DNA from: Veillonella sp. DNF00869
GTDB lineage: Bacteria > Bacillota > Negativicutes > Veillonellales > Veillonellaceae
Reading direction: 5' to 3'
DNA length: 64,000 nt
Assembly: GCF_001553345.1 (NCBI RefSeq)
Contig: NZ_KQ960771.1
Coordinates: forward strand, 1-64,000
In this document: positions 9,328-17,413 of the stretch, piece after piece
How positions within the stretch are numbered: position 1 is the first letter of the stretch
Layout of the letters: the number at the start of each line of letters is the position of its first letter
Notes under the pieces: generated by a model
What the model was told of the DNA's origin: nothing
The model's input: only the letters and a program-made list of their open reading frames with translations
Database searches by the model: none
Translations under genes and position numbers: made by a program

Positions 9328-10554
9328 ATGTTTAAACGAATTATTACGATTGTCACAGATAGTGTAGGAATTGGTCACAATCCAGATGCAGAACGTTTTG
9401 GAGATACGGGTGCTAATACCTTGGGCCATATTGAAGAGGCGGTAGGGCCTTTACAGATTCCGAATTTACGAAAATTGGGTATCGGTAGGATTGCGGATAT
9501 TACACCGCAACAAGATACAGTGGTGGGTGCCTTTGGTCGCATGCATGAACAAAGTACAGGGAAAGATACGACCAGTGGTCATTGGGAAATGATGGGTCAT
9601 CCTGTGAAAGTTCCTTTCCCAACCTTTTATGATGGATTTCCTCAGGAGTTAATGGATACTTTCACGAAAGAAACTGGCTATGGATTCCTAGGCAATGAAG
9701 CGGCATCGGGGACGGAAATCATTGAGCGCCTAGGGGAAGAGCATATGAGAACGGGGAACCCCATTGTGTATACGTCTGCCGATTCGGTATTTCAAATCGC
9801 CGCTCATGAAAGTATCATTCCTTTAGAGGACCTATACAAGATGTGCCAAATTACACGGGAACGAGTATGTATTGGGGATTACTATGTAGGGCGCATCATT
9901 GCTCGTCCCTTTGTAGGGGAGCCAGGTCATTTTGTGCGCACCTCAAATCGTCATGATTATAGTCGATTGCCAGAAGGACGTTTCGTGTTACAAGCCTTAC
10001 AAGATGCGAAAGTGCCGACTATCGGAGTAGGAAAGATTGGAGATATATACGCTCATATCGGTTTGGATCAATCCTTTCCAACAAAATCTAATTCTCATGG
10101 CATGAACCTAGTAGCTGCCTTGTTGGGGCATACTGCAGATGGTACACATAGTATACAAGATACATCAGATACTACGTTAGAAGGTAGATTTACTTATGGC
10201 TATATGATGGTCAATCTAGTAGAGTTCGATAGCTTGTATGGGCATCGTCGTGATGTACAGGGTTATGGTCGTGAGCTAGAAATGTTTGACTATCAACTAG
10301 GGGGATTGCTAGAACTATTAACGGAAAGTGATTTGCTACTGATTACGGCAGACCATGGTAATGATCCGACTTGGAAGGGGACAGACCATACACGAGAGCT
10401 AGTGCCAATCTTGGCGTACTCACCATCTTTCACAGGGCCCATTGATCTAGGGGATAGACGTAGCTTTGCAGATATTGGACAAACTATATTGGAAAACTTT
10501 GGGGTTAAAGAATCATTTGCGGGGGAAAGTTTTTTACAATTATTAGCAAAATAA
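9328..10554 (+). CDS. deoB: Phosphopentomutase
   Basis: This 408-residue alkaline-phosphatase-superfamily metalloenzyme interconverts (deoxy)ribose 1- and 5-phosphate in nucleoside salvage. It starts with KRIITIVTDSVGIG, containing a metal-binding Asp. GKDTTSGHWEMMG carries the phosphorylated Thr, and the C-terminal ITADHGNDPTWKGTDHTRE holds further metal ligands. Length fits the family. A GTG at 9304 lies in frame, but AGAGGAGG sits 7 bases before the ATG at 9328, which is chosen. It ends at a strong bidirectional terminator. Confidence 0.95.
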   Translation: MFKRIITIVTDSVGIGHNPDAERFGDTGANTLGHIEEAVGPLQIPNLRKLGIGRIADITPQQDTVVGAFGRMHEQSTGKDTTSGHWEMMGHPVKVPFPTFYDGFPQELMDTFTKETGYGFLGNEAASGTEIIERLGEEHMRTGNPIVYTSADSVFQIAAHESIIPLEDLYKMCQITRERVCIGDYYVGRIIARPFVGEPGHFVRTSNRHDYSRLPEGRFVLQALQDAKVPTIGVGKIGDIYAHIGLDQSFPTKSNSHGMNLVAALLGHTADGTHSIQDTSDTTLEGRFTYGYMMVNLVEFDSLYGHRRDVQGYGRELEMFDYQLGGLLELLTESDLLLITADHGNDPTWKGTDHTRELVPILAYSPSFTGPIDLGDRRSFADIGQTILENFGVKESFAGESFLQLLAK

Positions 10555-10647
10555 AGGAGAGGCTTACTTTTTATACAGTTAGGCTTATACTGAGCCCTGT
10601 GTTTTATCGGTGTAAGAATAGAGTAAAATAATAAAGCTAAACATAGC

Positions 10648-10699
10648 AAAAGAGGCTATCAGTACTGAAGAAATTTCTTCCTGACTGATAGCCTCTTTT
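10648..10699. terminator. Bidirectional terminator between deoB and rpmB
   Basis: A perfect 16-bp inverted repeat, arms at 10648-10663 and 10684-10699, contains AGAGGCTATCAGT. It has A on the left and T on the right, so it can end transcripts from both strands: deoB on plus and rpmB on minus. Confidence 0.9.
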
Positions 10700-10723
10700 T
10701 TGAGTACATGTACCTTCAAAATC

Positions 10724-10912
10724 TTACGCGCGTGTAATTTTATCAGAACGAAGGCAGCGTGTGCAAACGTTAACTCGTTTAGTTTCGCCGTCTACAATTG
10801 CTCGTACTCTTTGGATGTTTGGTTTCCAAATTCGTTTGGAACGGATATGGGAATGAGAAACATTCATACCCGTAGTAGTGGATTTACCACATACTTCGCA
10901 AAGGTTTGCCAT
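10724..10912 (-). CDS. rpmB: 50S ribosomal protein L28
   Basis: The 62-residue protein has the typical L28 start (MANLCEVCGKSTTTGMNVSH) and the later WKPNIQRVRA and RVNVCTRCLRSDKITRA. Two CxxC pairs (CEVC and CTRC) are present, so this is the zinc-binding form of L28. GGAGGTGG precedes the start on the minus strand. It is the only minus-strand gene in the first 38 kb and is monocistronic, with its own promoter region and a shared terminator. Confidence 0.97.
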   Translation of the reverse strand: MANLCEVCGKSTTTGMNVSHSHIRSKRIWKPNIQRVRAIVDGETKRVNVCTRCLRSDKITRA

Positions 10913-10941
10913 TTGTTTCCACCTCCAAAGTGTTTACTACT

Positions 10942-10950
10942 AATATAACA
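10942..10950 (-). promoter_or_regulatory. Putative rpmB promoter (extended -10)
   Basis: On the minus strand TGTTATATT gives an extended -10 (TG, one base, TATATT) about 30 bases upstream of the rpmB start. No good -35 is seen. Confidence 0.4.
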
Positions 10951-11097
10951 TATGTATTTTATCATAAAAGGGCATAGCAATGCAAGTGCGTTTCTTCCTT
11001 TTAGATAAGATTATACTAGCTTATTAACTATATACTAAAATAGTAAACACTGTCAAATTTTATTAAAATATGACTTGTGTTTAATTTAAACAAGATG

Positions 11098-11175
11098 TAT
11101 AATTTAATCATAGAAGGACACTTTGTTATATAACCTAACTCACGTAACTCTTTTACAAAGTGCCCTTCTTTTTTT
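11098..11175 (+). ncRNA. Candidate small RNA: -10 box followed by a strong terminator
   Basis: A perfect -10 TATAAT (11098-11103) is followed within about 10 bases by AGAAGGACACTTTGT (11112-11126). That segment pairs with ACAAAGTGCCCTTCT (11155-11169) and ends in seven T. A transcript would be about 65 nt, consisting of a 15-bp stem and a 28-nt loop. No coding sequence lies between promoter and terminator. It could be a small RNA, or a leader that prevents read-through toward recG from the -10 box. The -35 match (TTGTGT at 11075-11080) is poor. Confidence 0.4.
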
Positions 11176-11217
11176 GCGCCTATTTTTAGGTAGAGTTCAT
11201 ATTGTATTGTCTCTCTA

Positions 11218-11226
11218 TGGTATAAT
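11218..11226 (+). promoter_or_regulatory. Putative recG promoter (extended -10) with long leader
   Basis: TGGTATAAT is a perfect extended -10, in the wider context CTATGGTATAAT that recurs before gatC and in close variants before several other genes here. It would leave a leader of about 230 bases before recG (11233-11464). I find no tRNA, riboswitch core or ORF in that leader, only short direct repeats such as CATACCATACCATACG. Confidence 0.5.
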
Positions 11227-11464
11227 ATAAAGCATCAAGTAGCAGTTACGTATGATAGTGTGTCATAGGATAGATACACATATAGATGCATACCATACCA
11301 TACGTAGGTACAGTAAGGCTGATTATGACAGAGTATTAGCGAGTGTTTACAGTATGGCGATTCTTATGTATTAAGCAACTAATACAAATTAGTCATGTAG
11401 CATGCTTTCAGAGTGGATAGAGTAGAGGGTACTTTTAGAAAAAAGGAAAGAGTACAGATAGAAT

Positions 11465-13501
11465 ATGAACGAACAATTGCAATCTATAAAGAGTGTGGGA
11501 CCGCAACGAGTGAAACAATTGAATAAATTAGGAATCTATACGGTAACAGGTTTGTTGCATTATTTTCCACGTACTTTTGAAGATAGACGGCAAGTGTATA
11601 CGATCTGTGAAGCTCCTATAGGAGAGATGATAGGTGTGACAGGGCAGGTAGTAAGGGTCAGTGAAAAACGCCCAAGACCACGTATGCATATTTTAACGGT
11701 TACTCTATCTGATGGAATACGTCAATTAAACTTGATATTTTTTAACCAAGCCTATAAGAAAAACTTTTATAAACTAGGTCAACAAATATATGCCTATGGG
11801 AAGATAGAACATACTTATGGTGCGTACCAAATGAATACACCACAAGTGGAAATGATAGAAGAAGGACAAGTCATAGACCGTGGTATTGTACCGGTCTACG
11901 GTTTGACGGAAGGTATGAAACAGTGGGGGATTCGCGTAGCCATTAAAAATTGGTTTGACCATAATGGCACTTTAGAAGACGTGGTCCCTCAAGATGTGAT
12001 GGGAGACAAGTTTACCATGAGCCGTTATGATGCCTTTCGAGAAATGCATTTTCCTACATCGTGGGAACGCTACCAAGAGGCACGTGCACAATTAGCCTAT
12101 GAAGAACTATGGATTATGCAAATGGGGGTATTGCTTCTTCGTGCCCATGAACAGGACCAGGGGGGATTCCCTATGACTGAGAATGGTTCCTTAGTGAATC
12201 GCATACGCCGAGGATTGCCATTTACGTTAACAGGGGACCAAGAGAAAGCCTTTGGGGAGATTGCTAAGGATATGGAGCAGCCCCAAGCTATGCAGCGGTT
12301 AGTACAAGGTGATGTAGGCTCTGGTAAAACGGTAGTAGCTGCTTTGGCGTTAGCTAAAGCAGTAGAAAATGGATTTCAAGGGGCGATTATGGCGCCGACG
12401 GAAATTTTAGCCACACAACATTTTGAAAGCTTTCAGGAACTCTTTCAAGATACTCCTATACGAATGGCATTGTTGACGGGTTCAACGAAAAAAAAGCAAG
12501 ATCTCTATGAAGCCTTAGAACGAGGAGATATCGATATCTTAGTAGGTACCCATGCATTGATTCAAGATAGGGTTATATTTCATCAATTAGGTTTGATTGT
12601 AGTGGATGAACAACATCGATTTGGTGTAGAGCAGCGGGCGAAACTACAACGAAAAGGAGGCCATCCTCATGTGCTAATCATGACGGCAACCCCTATACCA
12701 CGGACTATGACCTTATCCATTTATGGAGATTTAGAAGTTTCTCTGATTAAGGAAATGCCTCCTGGTCGTAAGCCAGTGAAGACCTACGCTGTGGATTCTT
12801 CCTATAAAGAGCGATTGTTACATTTTTTTGAAAAAGAAATGCAAGCGGGTCGTCAGGTCTATGCCGTGTGCCCATTAGTGGAAGAGTCTGAAAAAATGGA
12901 TTTGCAAGCTGCGGAACAGATTGCTTATGAATATAAAGAATATTTTGAGCCACACTATCGTGTAGGTTTGGTGCATGGTCGCATGCGTCCAAAGGAAAAA
13001 GAAGAAATTATGGATGCGTTCTATCGTCGAGAGATTCATTTGTTAGTATCGACTACGGTGATTGAAGTAGGCGTGAATGTGCCGAATGCGACGATTATGT
13101 GTATCCATAATGCGGAGCGGTTTGGTTTATCCCAGTTGCATCAATTGCGAGGTCGTGTAGGTCGTGGATCAGCACAGGCCTATTGTATTCTGATTAGTGA
13201 TAGTAAAAATCCTGATAGCAAAACTCGACTTTCACTGATGGAACAAACGCAAGACGGATTTGAACTAGCAGAACAAGACTTGCTTATCCGTGGCACAGGG
13301 GAATTATTTGGCTTGGCTCAGTCAGGTCTGCCAGATTTGAAAGTTGCGAACATTATCAAAGATATACCGATTCTTGTAGAGGCACGTGAAGATGCGAAGG
13401 CTTATTTGCAAGCTCATGGCTTTGATGAAGTGCAAGAAATATTACGACATCAAATGGAATCTCGTTTTGGTCCACAATATATGCGTATTTTGTATATCTA
13501 A
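11465..13501 (+). CDS. recG: ATP-dependent DNA helicase RecG
   Basis: This 678-residue superfamily 2 helicase rescues stalled replication forks and processes branched DNA. An N-terminal wedge/OB domain (SIKSVGPQRVKQLNKLGI onward) is followed by Walker A (GDVGSGKT, residues 282-289), DEQH at 381-384, TATPIPRT, and the C-terminal helicase motifs (STTVIEVGVNVPNAT and QLRGRVGRG). Length and motif order are standard. The ribosome site is weak (AAGGAAAG about 15 bases upstream), which fits modest expression. It is followed by a tautomerase gene with its own probable promoter. Confidence 0.97.
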   Translation: MNEQLQSIKSVGPQRVKQLNKLGIYTVTGLLHYFPRTFEDRRQVYTICEAPIGEMIGVTGQVVRVSEKRPRPRMHILTVTLSDGIRQLNLIFFNQAYKKNFYKLGQQIYAYGKIEHTYGAYQMNTPQVEMIEEGQVIDRGIVPVYGLTEGMKQWGIRVAIKNWFDHNGTLEDVVPQDVMGDKFTMSRYDAFREMHFPTSWERYQEARAQLAYEELWIMQMGVLLLRAHEQDQGGFPMTENGSLVNRIRRGLPFTLTGDQEKAFGEIAKDMEQPQAMQRLVQGDVGSGKTVVAALALAKAVENGFQGAIMAPTEILATQHFESFQELFQDTPIRMALLTGSTKKKQDLYEALERGDIDILVGTHALIQDRVIFHQLGLIVVDEQHRFGVEQRAKLQRKGGHPHVLIMTATPIPRTMTLSIYGDLEVSLIKEMPPGRKPVKTYAVDSSYKERLLHFFEKEMQAGRQVYAVCPLVEESEKMDLQAAEQIAYEYKEYFEPHYRVGLVHGRMRPKEKEEIMDAFYRREIHLLVSTTVIEVGVNVPNATIMCIHNAERFGLSQLHQLRGRVGRGSAQAYCILISDSKNPDSKTRLSLMEQTQDGFELAEQDLLIRGTGELFGLAQSGLPDLKVANIIKDIPILVEAREDAKAYLQAHGFDEVQEILRHQMESRFGPQYMRILYI

Positions 13502-13503
13502 AG

Positions 13504-13533
13504 TTGTTTATTAAGGGCTATCTATGATACAAT
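13504..13533 (+). promoter_or_regulatory. Putative promoter before the tautomerase gene
   Basis: TTGTTT (13504-13509) and TACAAT (13528-13533) are separated by 18 bases, and the -10 is extended by TG at 13525-13526. Confidence 0.45.
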
Positions 13534-13595
13534 AAGGTGAGATTTTATCTGTAGCATGGTGCTATAGATATCTAGTGGTGAGGGAGGAAAGACTC

Positions 13596-13784
13596 ATGCC
13601 TATTATTCATGTAGAACTTGTTGAAGGTCGTACTTTTGAACAAAAGAAAGCTCTTGGCGAAGCGATTACAAAAGCAACTGTAGAAACTGTAAAAGTACCG
13701 GCAGAAGCGGTAAAAGTAATTTTCGTGGACATGAAAGCTGATAACTATATGGAAGCTGGCGTTATGCGCTGCGAAAAGAAATAA
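13596..13784 (+). CDS. 4-oxalocrotonate tautomerase family enzyme
   Basis: The 62-residue protein is the exact size of classical 4-oxalocrotonate tautomerases. After Met removal the N-terminal Pro (MPIIHVELVEGRT) is the general base, and an Arg-containing loop is replaced by KKALGEAIT. The upstream in-frame GTG at 13575 would bury the catalytic Pro, so the ATG at 13596, preceded by GAGGGAGGAAAG, is the right start. No aromatic degradation genes are nearby, so the natural substrate is unknown. Members of this family often act in small keto-enol conversions. Confidence 0.9.
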   Translation: MPIIHVELVEGRTFEQKKALGEAITKATVETVKVPAEAVKVIFVDMKADNYMEAGVMRCEKK

Positions 13785-13802
13785 TTAGGAAAATTACCTA
13801 CC

Positions 13803-13860
13803 AGAAGGATAGGTCTATGACAGGGTATAGTCTCTTTCATATGTCCTGTCCTTCTTGTTT
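13803..13860 (+). terminator. Probable terminator after the tautomerase gene
   Basis: AGAAGGATAGG (13803-13813) pairs with CCTGTCCTTCT (13845-13855) with one wobble. The loop is 31 bases and the T run (TGTTT) is weak. Confidence 0.45.
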
Positions 13861-13883
13861 ACATACTAGAGTAGATGAGGTGA

Positions 13884-14612
13884 ATGGTGCAGAATCAAAT
13901 ACATGTGCTATCCGTCCCAATTGATGTGGTAACGATGACGGAAGCCGTAGATAGAGTGCTTTCATTAGTGGGACAGCCAAAATTACATATGGTGGCAACG
14001 GCCAATGCAGAAATGATTATGATGGCACAGGATGATCAAAGATTGTTAGAGGTTCTGCAACAAGCGGATCTCGTTGTACCGGATGGAGCAGGTGCTTTAT
14101 GGGCAGCTGAGCAACAAGGACAGCGTTTTCCAGAACGAGTGACAGGTTGTGACCTATTGCAACAGTTATTGAAGGCAGCTAAAGCACATAATGTTAAGAT
14201 ATACTGTTTAGGTGGAGCTGAGGGAGTTGTCAAAAAAGCCTTAGAAAATATGACAGCAGAACTTGGAGAATTGCCGATAGTGGGATATCATTCTGGATAT
14301 TTCACAGCGGAGGAAGAAGTAGACATTCTTGATGAGATTCAACGTAGTGGCGCTCAATTAGTGTTTGTTGCCTTTGGGGTGCCGAAACAAGAGTTTTGGA
14401 TTCAAGAAAAATTAGCCCAATTAGATGGTGTAGTTGCCATGGGAGTGGGCGGTTCTTTCGATGTGTTAGCGGGCATGTTGAAACGAGCTCCTGTATGGAT
14501 GCAAGAAAACCGCTTAGAGTGGTTATATCGATTGGCATTGCAACCGAAACGTATCATTCGTATGTTAGCATTGCCTAAATTTATGTGGACTGTATGGCGC
14601 CATAAACGTTGA
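13884..14612 (+). CDS. WecG/TagA/CpsF family glycosyltransferase
   Basis: This 242-residue GT26 enzyme transfers an N-acetylmannosamine-type sugar to an undecaprenyl-PP-linked acceptor at the inner face of the membrane. Diagnostic stretches are VATANAEMIMMAQ, VVPDGAGALWAAEQQG (about residues 63-78, with the catalytic Asp), RVTGCDLL and FVAFGVPKQEFWI. The C-terminal, basic, hydrophobic segment (RLEWLYRLALQPKRIIRM) is the membrane-attachment appendage of the family. It lies ahead of phospholipid genes and a GT2 gene, so an envelope glycan is likely. Which polymer it serves is not visible. Confidence 0.88.
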   Translation: MVQNQIHVLSVPIDVVTMTEAVDRVLSLVGQPKLHMVATANAEMIMMAQDDQRLLEVLQQADLVVPDGAGALWAAEQQGQRFPERVTGCDLLQQLLKAAKAHNVKIYCLGGAEGVVKKALENMTAELGELPIVGYHSGYFTAEEEVDILDEIQRSGAQLVFVAFGVPKQEFWIQEKLAQLDGVVAMGVGGSFDVLAGMLKRAPVWMQENRLEWLYRLALQPKRIIRMLALPKFMWTVWRHKR

Positions 14613-14664
14613 TACAGTATAGTTGTATCTTGTTGGAGCTATCACTAGTTAAGAGAGGTTTAAT

Positions 14665-15300
14665 ATGGGTTTGATTGTTAAAGAAGGATACCCTTTAATC
14701 GGTGCTTGTCTTGTTGTGACAGCACTGGTAGGCTACTTTCTATCATGGTGGTTAGGAATTATACCATTTGTACTGGCATTATTCTTTACTTATTTTTTCA
14801 GAAATCCTAATCGCCGTATTCCTCATGATCCAATGGTGTTAGTATCACCTGCGGATGGGAAAGTGATGGAAGTAGTAGAAGTGTTTGAGGACACATATTT
14901 ACATCAACAATGTAAAAAAGTAACGATTTTTTTATCTGTTTTTGATGTCCATGTGAATCGGGCTCCAATGGCAGGTGAAATTACGTTTCGACAATATACA
15001 GAAGGTCGTTTCTTACCTGCCTATAAAGATTCAGTAGGATATGAAAATGAACGTCATACAATTAGCATTAAAAATGACAAGATGGAAATTGTGGTGACAC
15101 AGATTGCGGGCTTGTTGGCTAGACGTATCGTGTCTTGGACAGATGTAGGAGATACCTTGGAGCAAGGTACCTTGTATGGTATGATTAAATTCGGTTCTTG
15201 CACAGAGCTATTTGTTCCATTAGACGTAGAGATTTGCGTCACAAAAGGGCAACATGTAGTTGGTGGAGAAACGATTATTGGGAGGGTGAAAGATGAATAA
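14665..15300 (+). CDS. psd: Phosphatidylserine decarboxylase proenzyme
   Basis: This 211-residue short-form decarboxylase makes phosphatidylethanolamine from phosphatidylserine. Two N-terminal membrane segments (about residues 10-45) precede the catalytic part. The autocleavage site is FGS at residues 176-178 (in IKFGSCTELFVP); Ser178 would become the pyruvoyl group. The conserved FLSVFDVHVNRAP is present. Its 3' end overlaps pssA by 8 bases, so the two steps of phosphatidylethanolamine synthesis are coupled. AGAGAGG precedes the ATG. Confidence 0.94.
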   Translation: MGLIVKEGYPLIGACLVVTALVGYFLSWWLGIIPFVLALFFTYFFRNPNRRIPHDPMVLVSPADGKVMEVVEVFEDTYLHQQCKKVTIFLSVFDVHVNRAPMAGEITFRQYTEGRFLPAYKDSVGYENERHTISIKNDKMEIVVTQIAGLLARRIVSWTDVGDTLEQGTLYGMIKFGSCTELFVPLDVEICVTKGQHVVGGETIIGRVKDE

Positions 15301-15964
15301 GTCTATATTTCCCAATCTTTGCACAGCAGCAAATTTAGCCTTCGGTGTGATCGGCATTAGTTTATCTGCTACAGGTAATTTTACTGGGGCAGCCATATGT
15401 GTGCTTTTATCCTTATTAGCCGATGGCTTAGATGGACGGATTGCTCGTGCTTTGGGTGTTTCTGGAGATTTTGGCCGTGAATTAGACTCTTTAGCCGATG
15501 TAGTTGGCTTTGGCGTATCTCCAGCTTTTATGCTGTATATGATGAGCTTGGATCACTATGGTTGGTTAGGCTATGTGCCATTGTTGGTATTCTCTGTGTT
15601 AGGGGCTTTCAGATTGGCACGATTTAATATTATGACGGAAGAAGTACACGGTTACTTCCAAGGGTTACCGATTCCTGCAGCAGGTTGTATGGCAGCTACC
15701 TATGTGTTAAGTGGTGTTCGTATTCCTGATGTGGCATTGATGTTGGCTATGATCGTCGTAGGTTACTTGATGGTCAGCAATGTGCATCATCCAGATTTCA
15801 AAGGGAAAGGTAGCGATCCAGTACAACCGATTGCCGTAGGTATTACTGTAGGTTGTGGTGTGTTTTGTTTATTGATGGACTATCGCTCCTGGCCGGTTTT
15901 GATTTTTGTATTATATGCTGTATATGGTATTAGTAATACTATCATCAACAACATTCGTAAATAG
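15293..15964 (+). CDS. pssA: CDP-diacylglycerol-serine O-phosphatidyltransferase
   Basis: This 223-residue, multi-helix membrane protein makes phosphatidylserine from CDP-diacylglycerol and serine. It has the CDP-alcohol phosphotransferase signature DGxxARx8GxxxDxxxD, from DGRIARAL to ELDSLAD (about residues 46-68). It overlaps psd, which uses its product. Phosphatidylethanolamine made by the pair is also the donor for lipid-A-type phosphoethanolamine transferases such as the gene at 38104-39930. Confidence 0.95.
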   Translation: MNKSIFPNLCTAANLAFGVIGISLSATGNFTGAAICVLLSLLADGLDGRIARALGVSGDFGRELDSLADVVGFGVSPAFMLYMMSLDHYGWLGYVPLLVFSVLGAFRLARFNIMTEEVHGYFQGLPIPAAGCMAATYVLSGVRIPDVALMLAMIVVGYLMVSNVHHPDFKGKGSDPVQPIAVGITVGCGVFCLLMDYRSWPVLIFVLYAVYGISNTIINNIRK

Positions 15965-15976
15965 GAAGGAACTAGA

Positions 15977-17245
15977 ATGAATTACGTTTGGTTTGACCTA
16001 ATTATGATTCCCATACAGGTAATTATCGTATTTTATACCTTGTATTACTTTGTGTTGATGGTCTGTGGCATGTGGCATAAAAGTGATAAAACAGAATGTC
16101 CGCCGAAACATTCCTTTGCTATTATTGTCTGTGCCCATAATGAAAGTGCCGTGATAGGTCAATTGGTGAATAATCTACAAGTCTTAGATTATCCTCGCCA
16201 CTTATATGATATCTTTGTGGTGGCAGATAATTGTAAAGATGACACTGCTAAGATTGCCCGTGAAGCTGGTGCTGAAGTGTATGAACGTTTTAACACAGAA
16301 GAAGTGGGTAAAGGATATGCCATGGGCTGGATGTTTGACAAAGTATTCGCCATGGAACGCAAGTATGATGCATTCGTAATTTTTGATGCGGATAATCTAG
16401 TGCATCCTCATTTCCTCTATGAAATGAATCGTCATTTGGAAAAAGGGGAGCCAGTGATTCAAGGGTACTTGAATGCGAAGAATCCAACCGATACATGGGT
16501 AGCGGGTACCTTTGCCATTGCCTTTTGGATGGTCAATCATATGTGGCACTTGGCTAAATATAACTTGGGACTTTCCACAGCCTTGGGTGGTACAGGTATG
16601 TGTATTCGTACAGATATTATCCGCGACTATGGTTGGTCATGTAATAGCTTGACGGAAGATATGGAATTTTCCTTGAAACTGTTAATCCATGGCGTGAAAA
16701 CAACATGGGCGCATAATGCTATCGTCTATGATGAAAAACCATTGACCTTTATGCAGTCTTGGAATCAGCGGAAACGTTGGGCTCAAGGGCATTTTGATAC
16801 AGGAGAACGGTATATTCCGAAACTTTTTGTGCAAGGTATTAAGAAAGGAAAATGGACGATTCTAGATGGGATTGTGCAGATTACACAGCCCTATTTCTTG
16901 TTACTGTCCGCCTTTTATATTATTATGACCTATATCAATGGTATTGTACCGTTGTATACGAATATTATTTACCAAATTTTACCAGTACAAGTATGGCAGA
17001 TTATTGGTATTGGACAATATTTATTTCCACTCATTGTGTTAGCACAAATTAAAGTGCCACCAAAAGTTTGGATCTATTATCTATTGTATCCGCTATTCAT
17101 CTATTCTTGGGTACCCGTTACCTTCTTAGGATATTTGAATCGCCACGATAAAGTATGGTCTCATACACAACATACTCGTGGGGTAGAACTAGGGGAAGTG
17201 AAACTAACCCGTATGGGCGATACCAGTCGAAAAACAAAAGAATAA
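15977..17245 (+). CDS. Membrane glycosyltransferase, family 2
   Basis: The 422-residue protein has an N-terminal helix, a cytosolic GT2 domain and three or four C-terminal helices. The domain shows IIVCAHNESAVIG (nucleotide site), FDADN (metal site, around residue 131), the TEDMEF acceptor motif and QRKRW (the QxxRW motif of processive synthases such as those for poly-GlcNAc). It lies 12 bases after pssA and ends at a terminator, as the last gene of the wecG-psd-pssA group. It probably builds or exports an extracellular polysaccharide; the sugar is not known. Confidence 0.85.
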   Translation: MNYVWFDLIMIPIQVIIVFYTLYYFVLMVCGMWHKSDKTECPPKHSFAIIVCAHNESAVIGQLVNNLQVLDYPRHLYDIFVVADNCKDDTAKIAREAGAEVYERFNTEEVGKGYAMGWMFDKVFAMERKYDAFVIFDADNLVHPHFLYEMNRHLEKGEPVIQGYLNAKNPTDTWVAGTFAIAFWMVNHMWHLAKYNLGLSTALGGTGMCIRTDIIRDYGWSCNSLTEDMEFSLKLLIHGVKTTWAHNAIVYDEKPLTFMQSWNQRKRWAQGHFDTGERYIPKLFVQGIKKGKWTILDGIVQITQPYFLLLSAFYIIMTYINGIVPLYTNIIYQILPVQVWQIIGIGQYLFPLIVLAQIKVPPKVWIYYLLYPLFIYSWVPVTFLGYLNRHDKVWSHTQHTRGVELGEVKLTRMGDTSRKTKE

Positions 17246-17256
17246 ACTATGATAAG

Positions 17257-17291
17257 AGCAACAGGATGTGAAAATTCTGTTGCTTTTTTTT
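17257..17291 (+). terminator. Rho-independent terminator after the GT2 gene
   Basis: AGCAACAG (17257-17264) and CTGTTGCT (17277-17284) form a perfect stem followed by eight T. Confidence 0.9.
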
Positions 17292-17348
17292 CTAATAAGA
17301 AAGTGCTTACTATTCTTAAAATTTACTCTACGCAGTGCCCATTCTCTA

Positions 17349-17357
17349 TGCTATAAT
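17349..17357 (+). promoter_or_regulatory. Putative promoter of the acyltransferase gene (extended -10)
   Basis: TGCTATAAT, within CTATGCTATAAT, is a perfect extended -10. The same 12-mer recurs upstream of metK. The -35 region is weak. Confidence 0.55.
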
Positions 17358-17413
17358 GTATATTACGTATCAAATAATGTAGTATATATTATTCATAATG
17401 GAAGGGAAGACGA

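Noticed and set aside
10700..10948. Plus-strand 82-residue ORF
   Set aside because: It is the antisense of rpmB, whose L28 product is certain.
11233..11464. Riboswitch or T-box in the recG leader
   Set aside because: No S-box, T-box or other conserved core could be found, and no terminator precedes recG.
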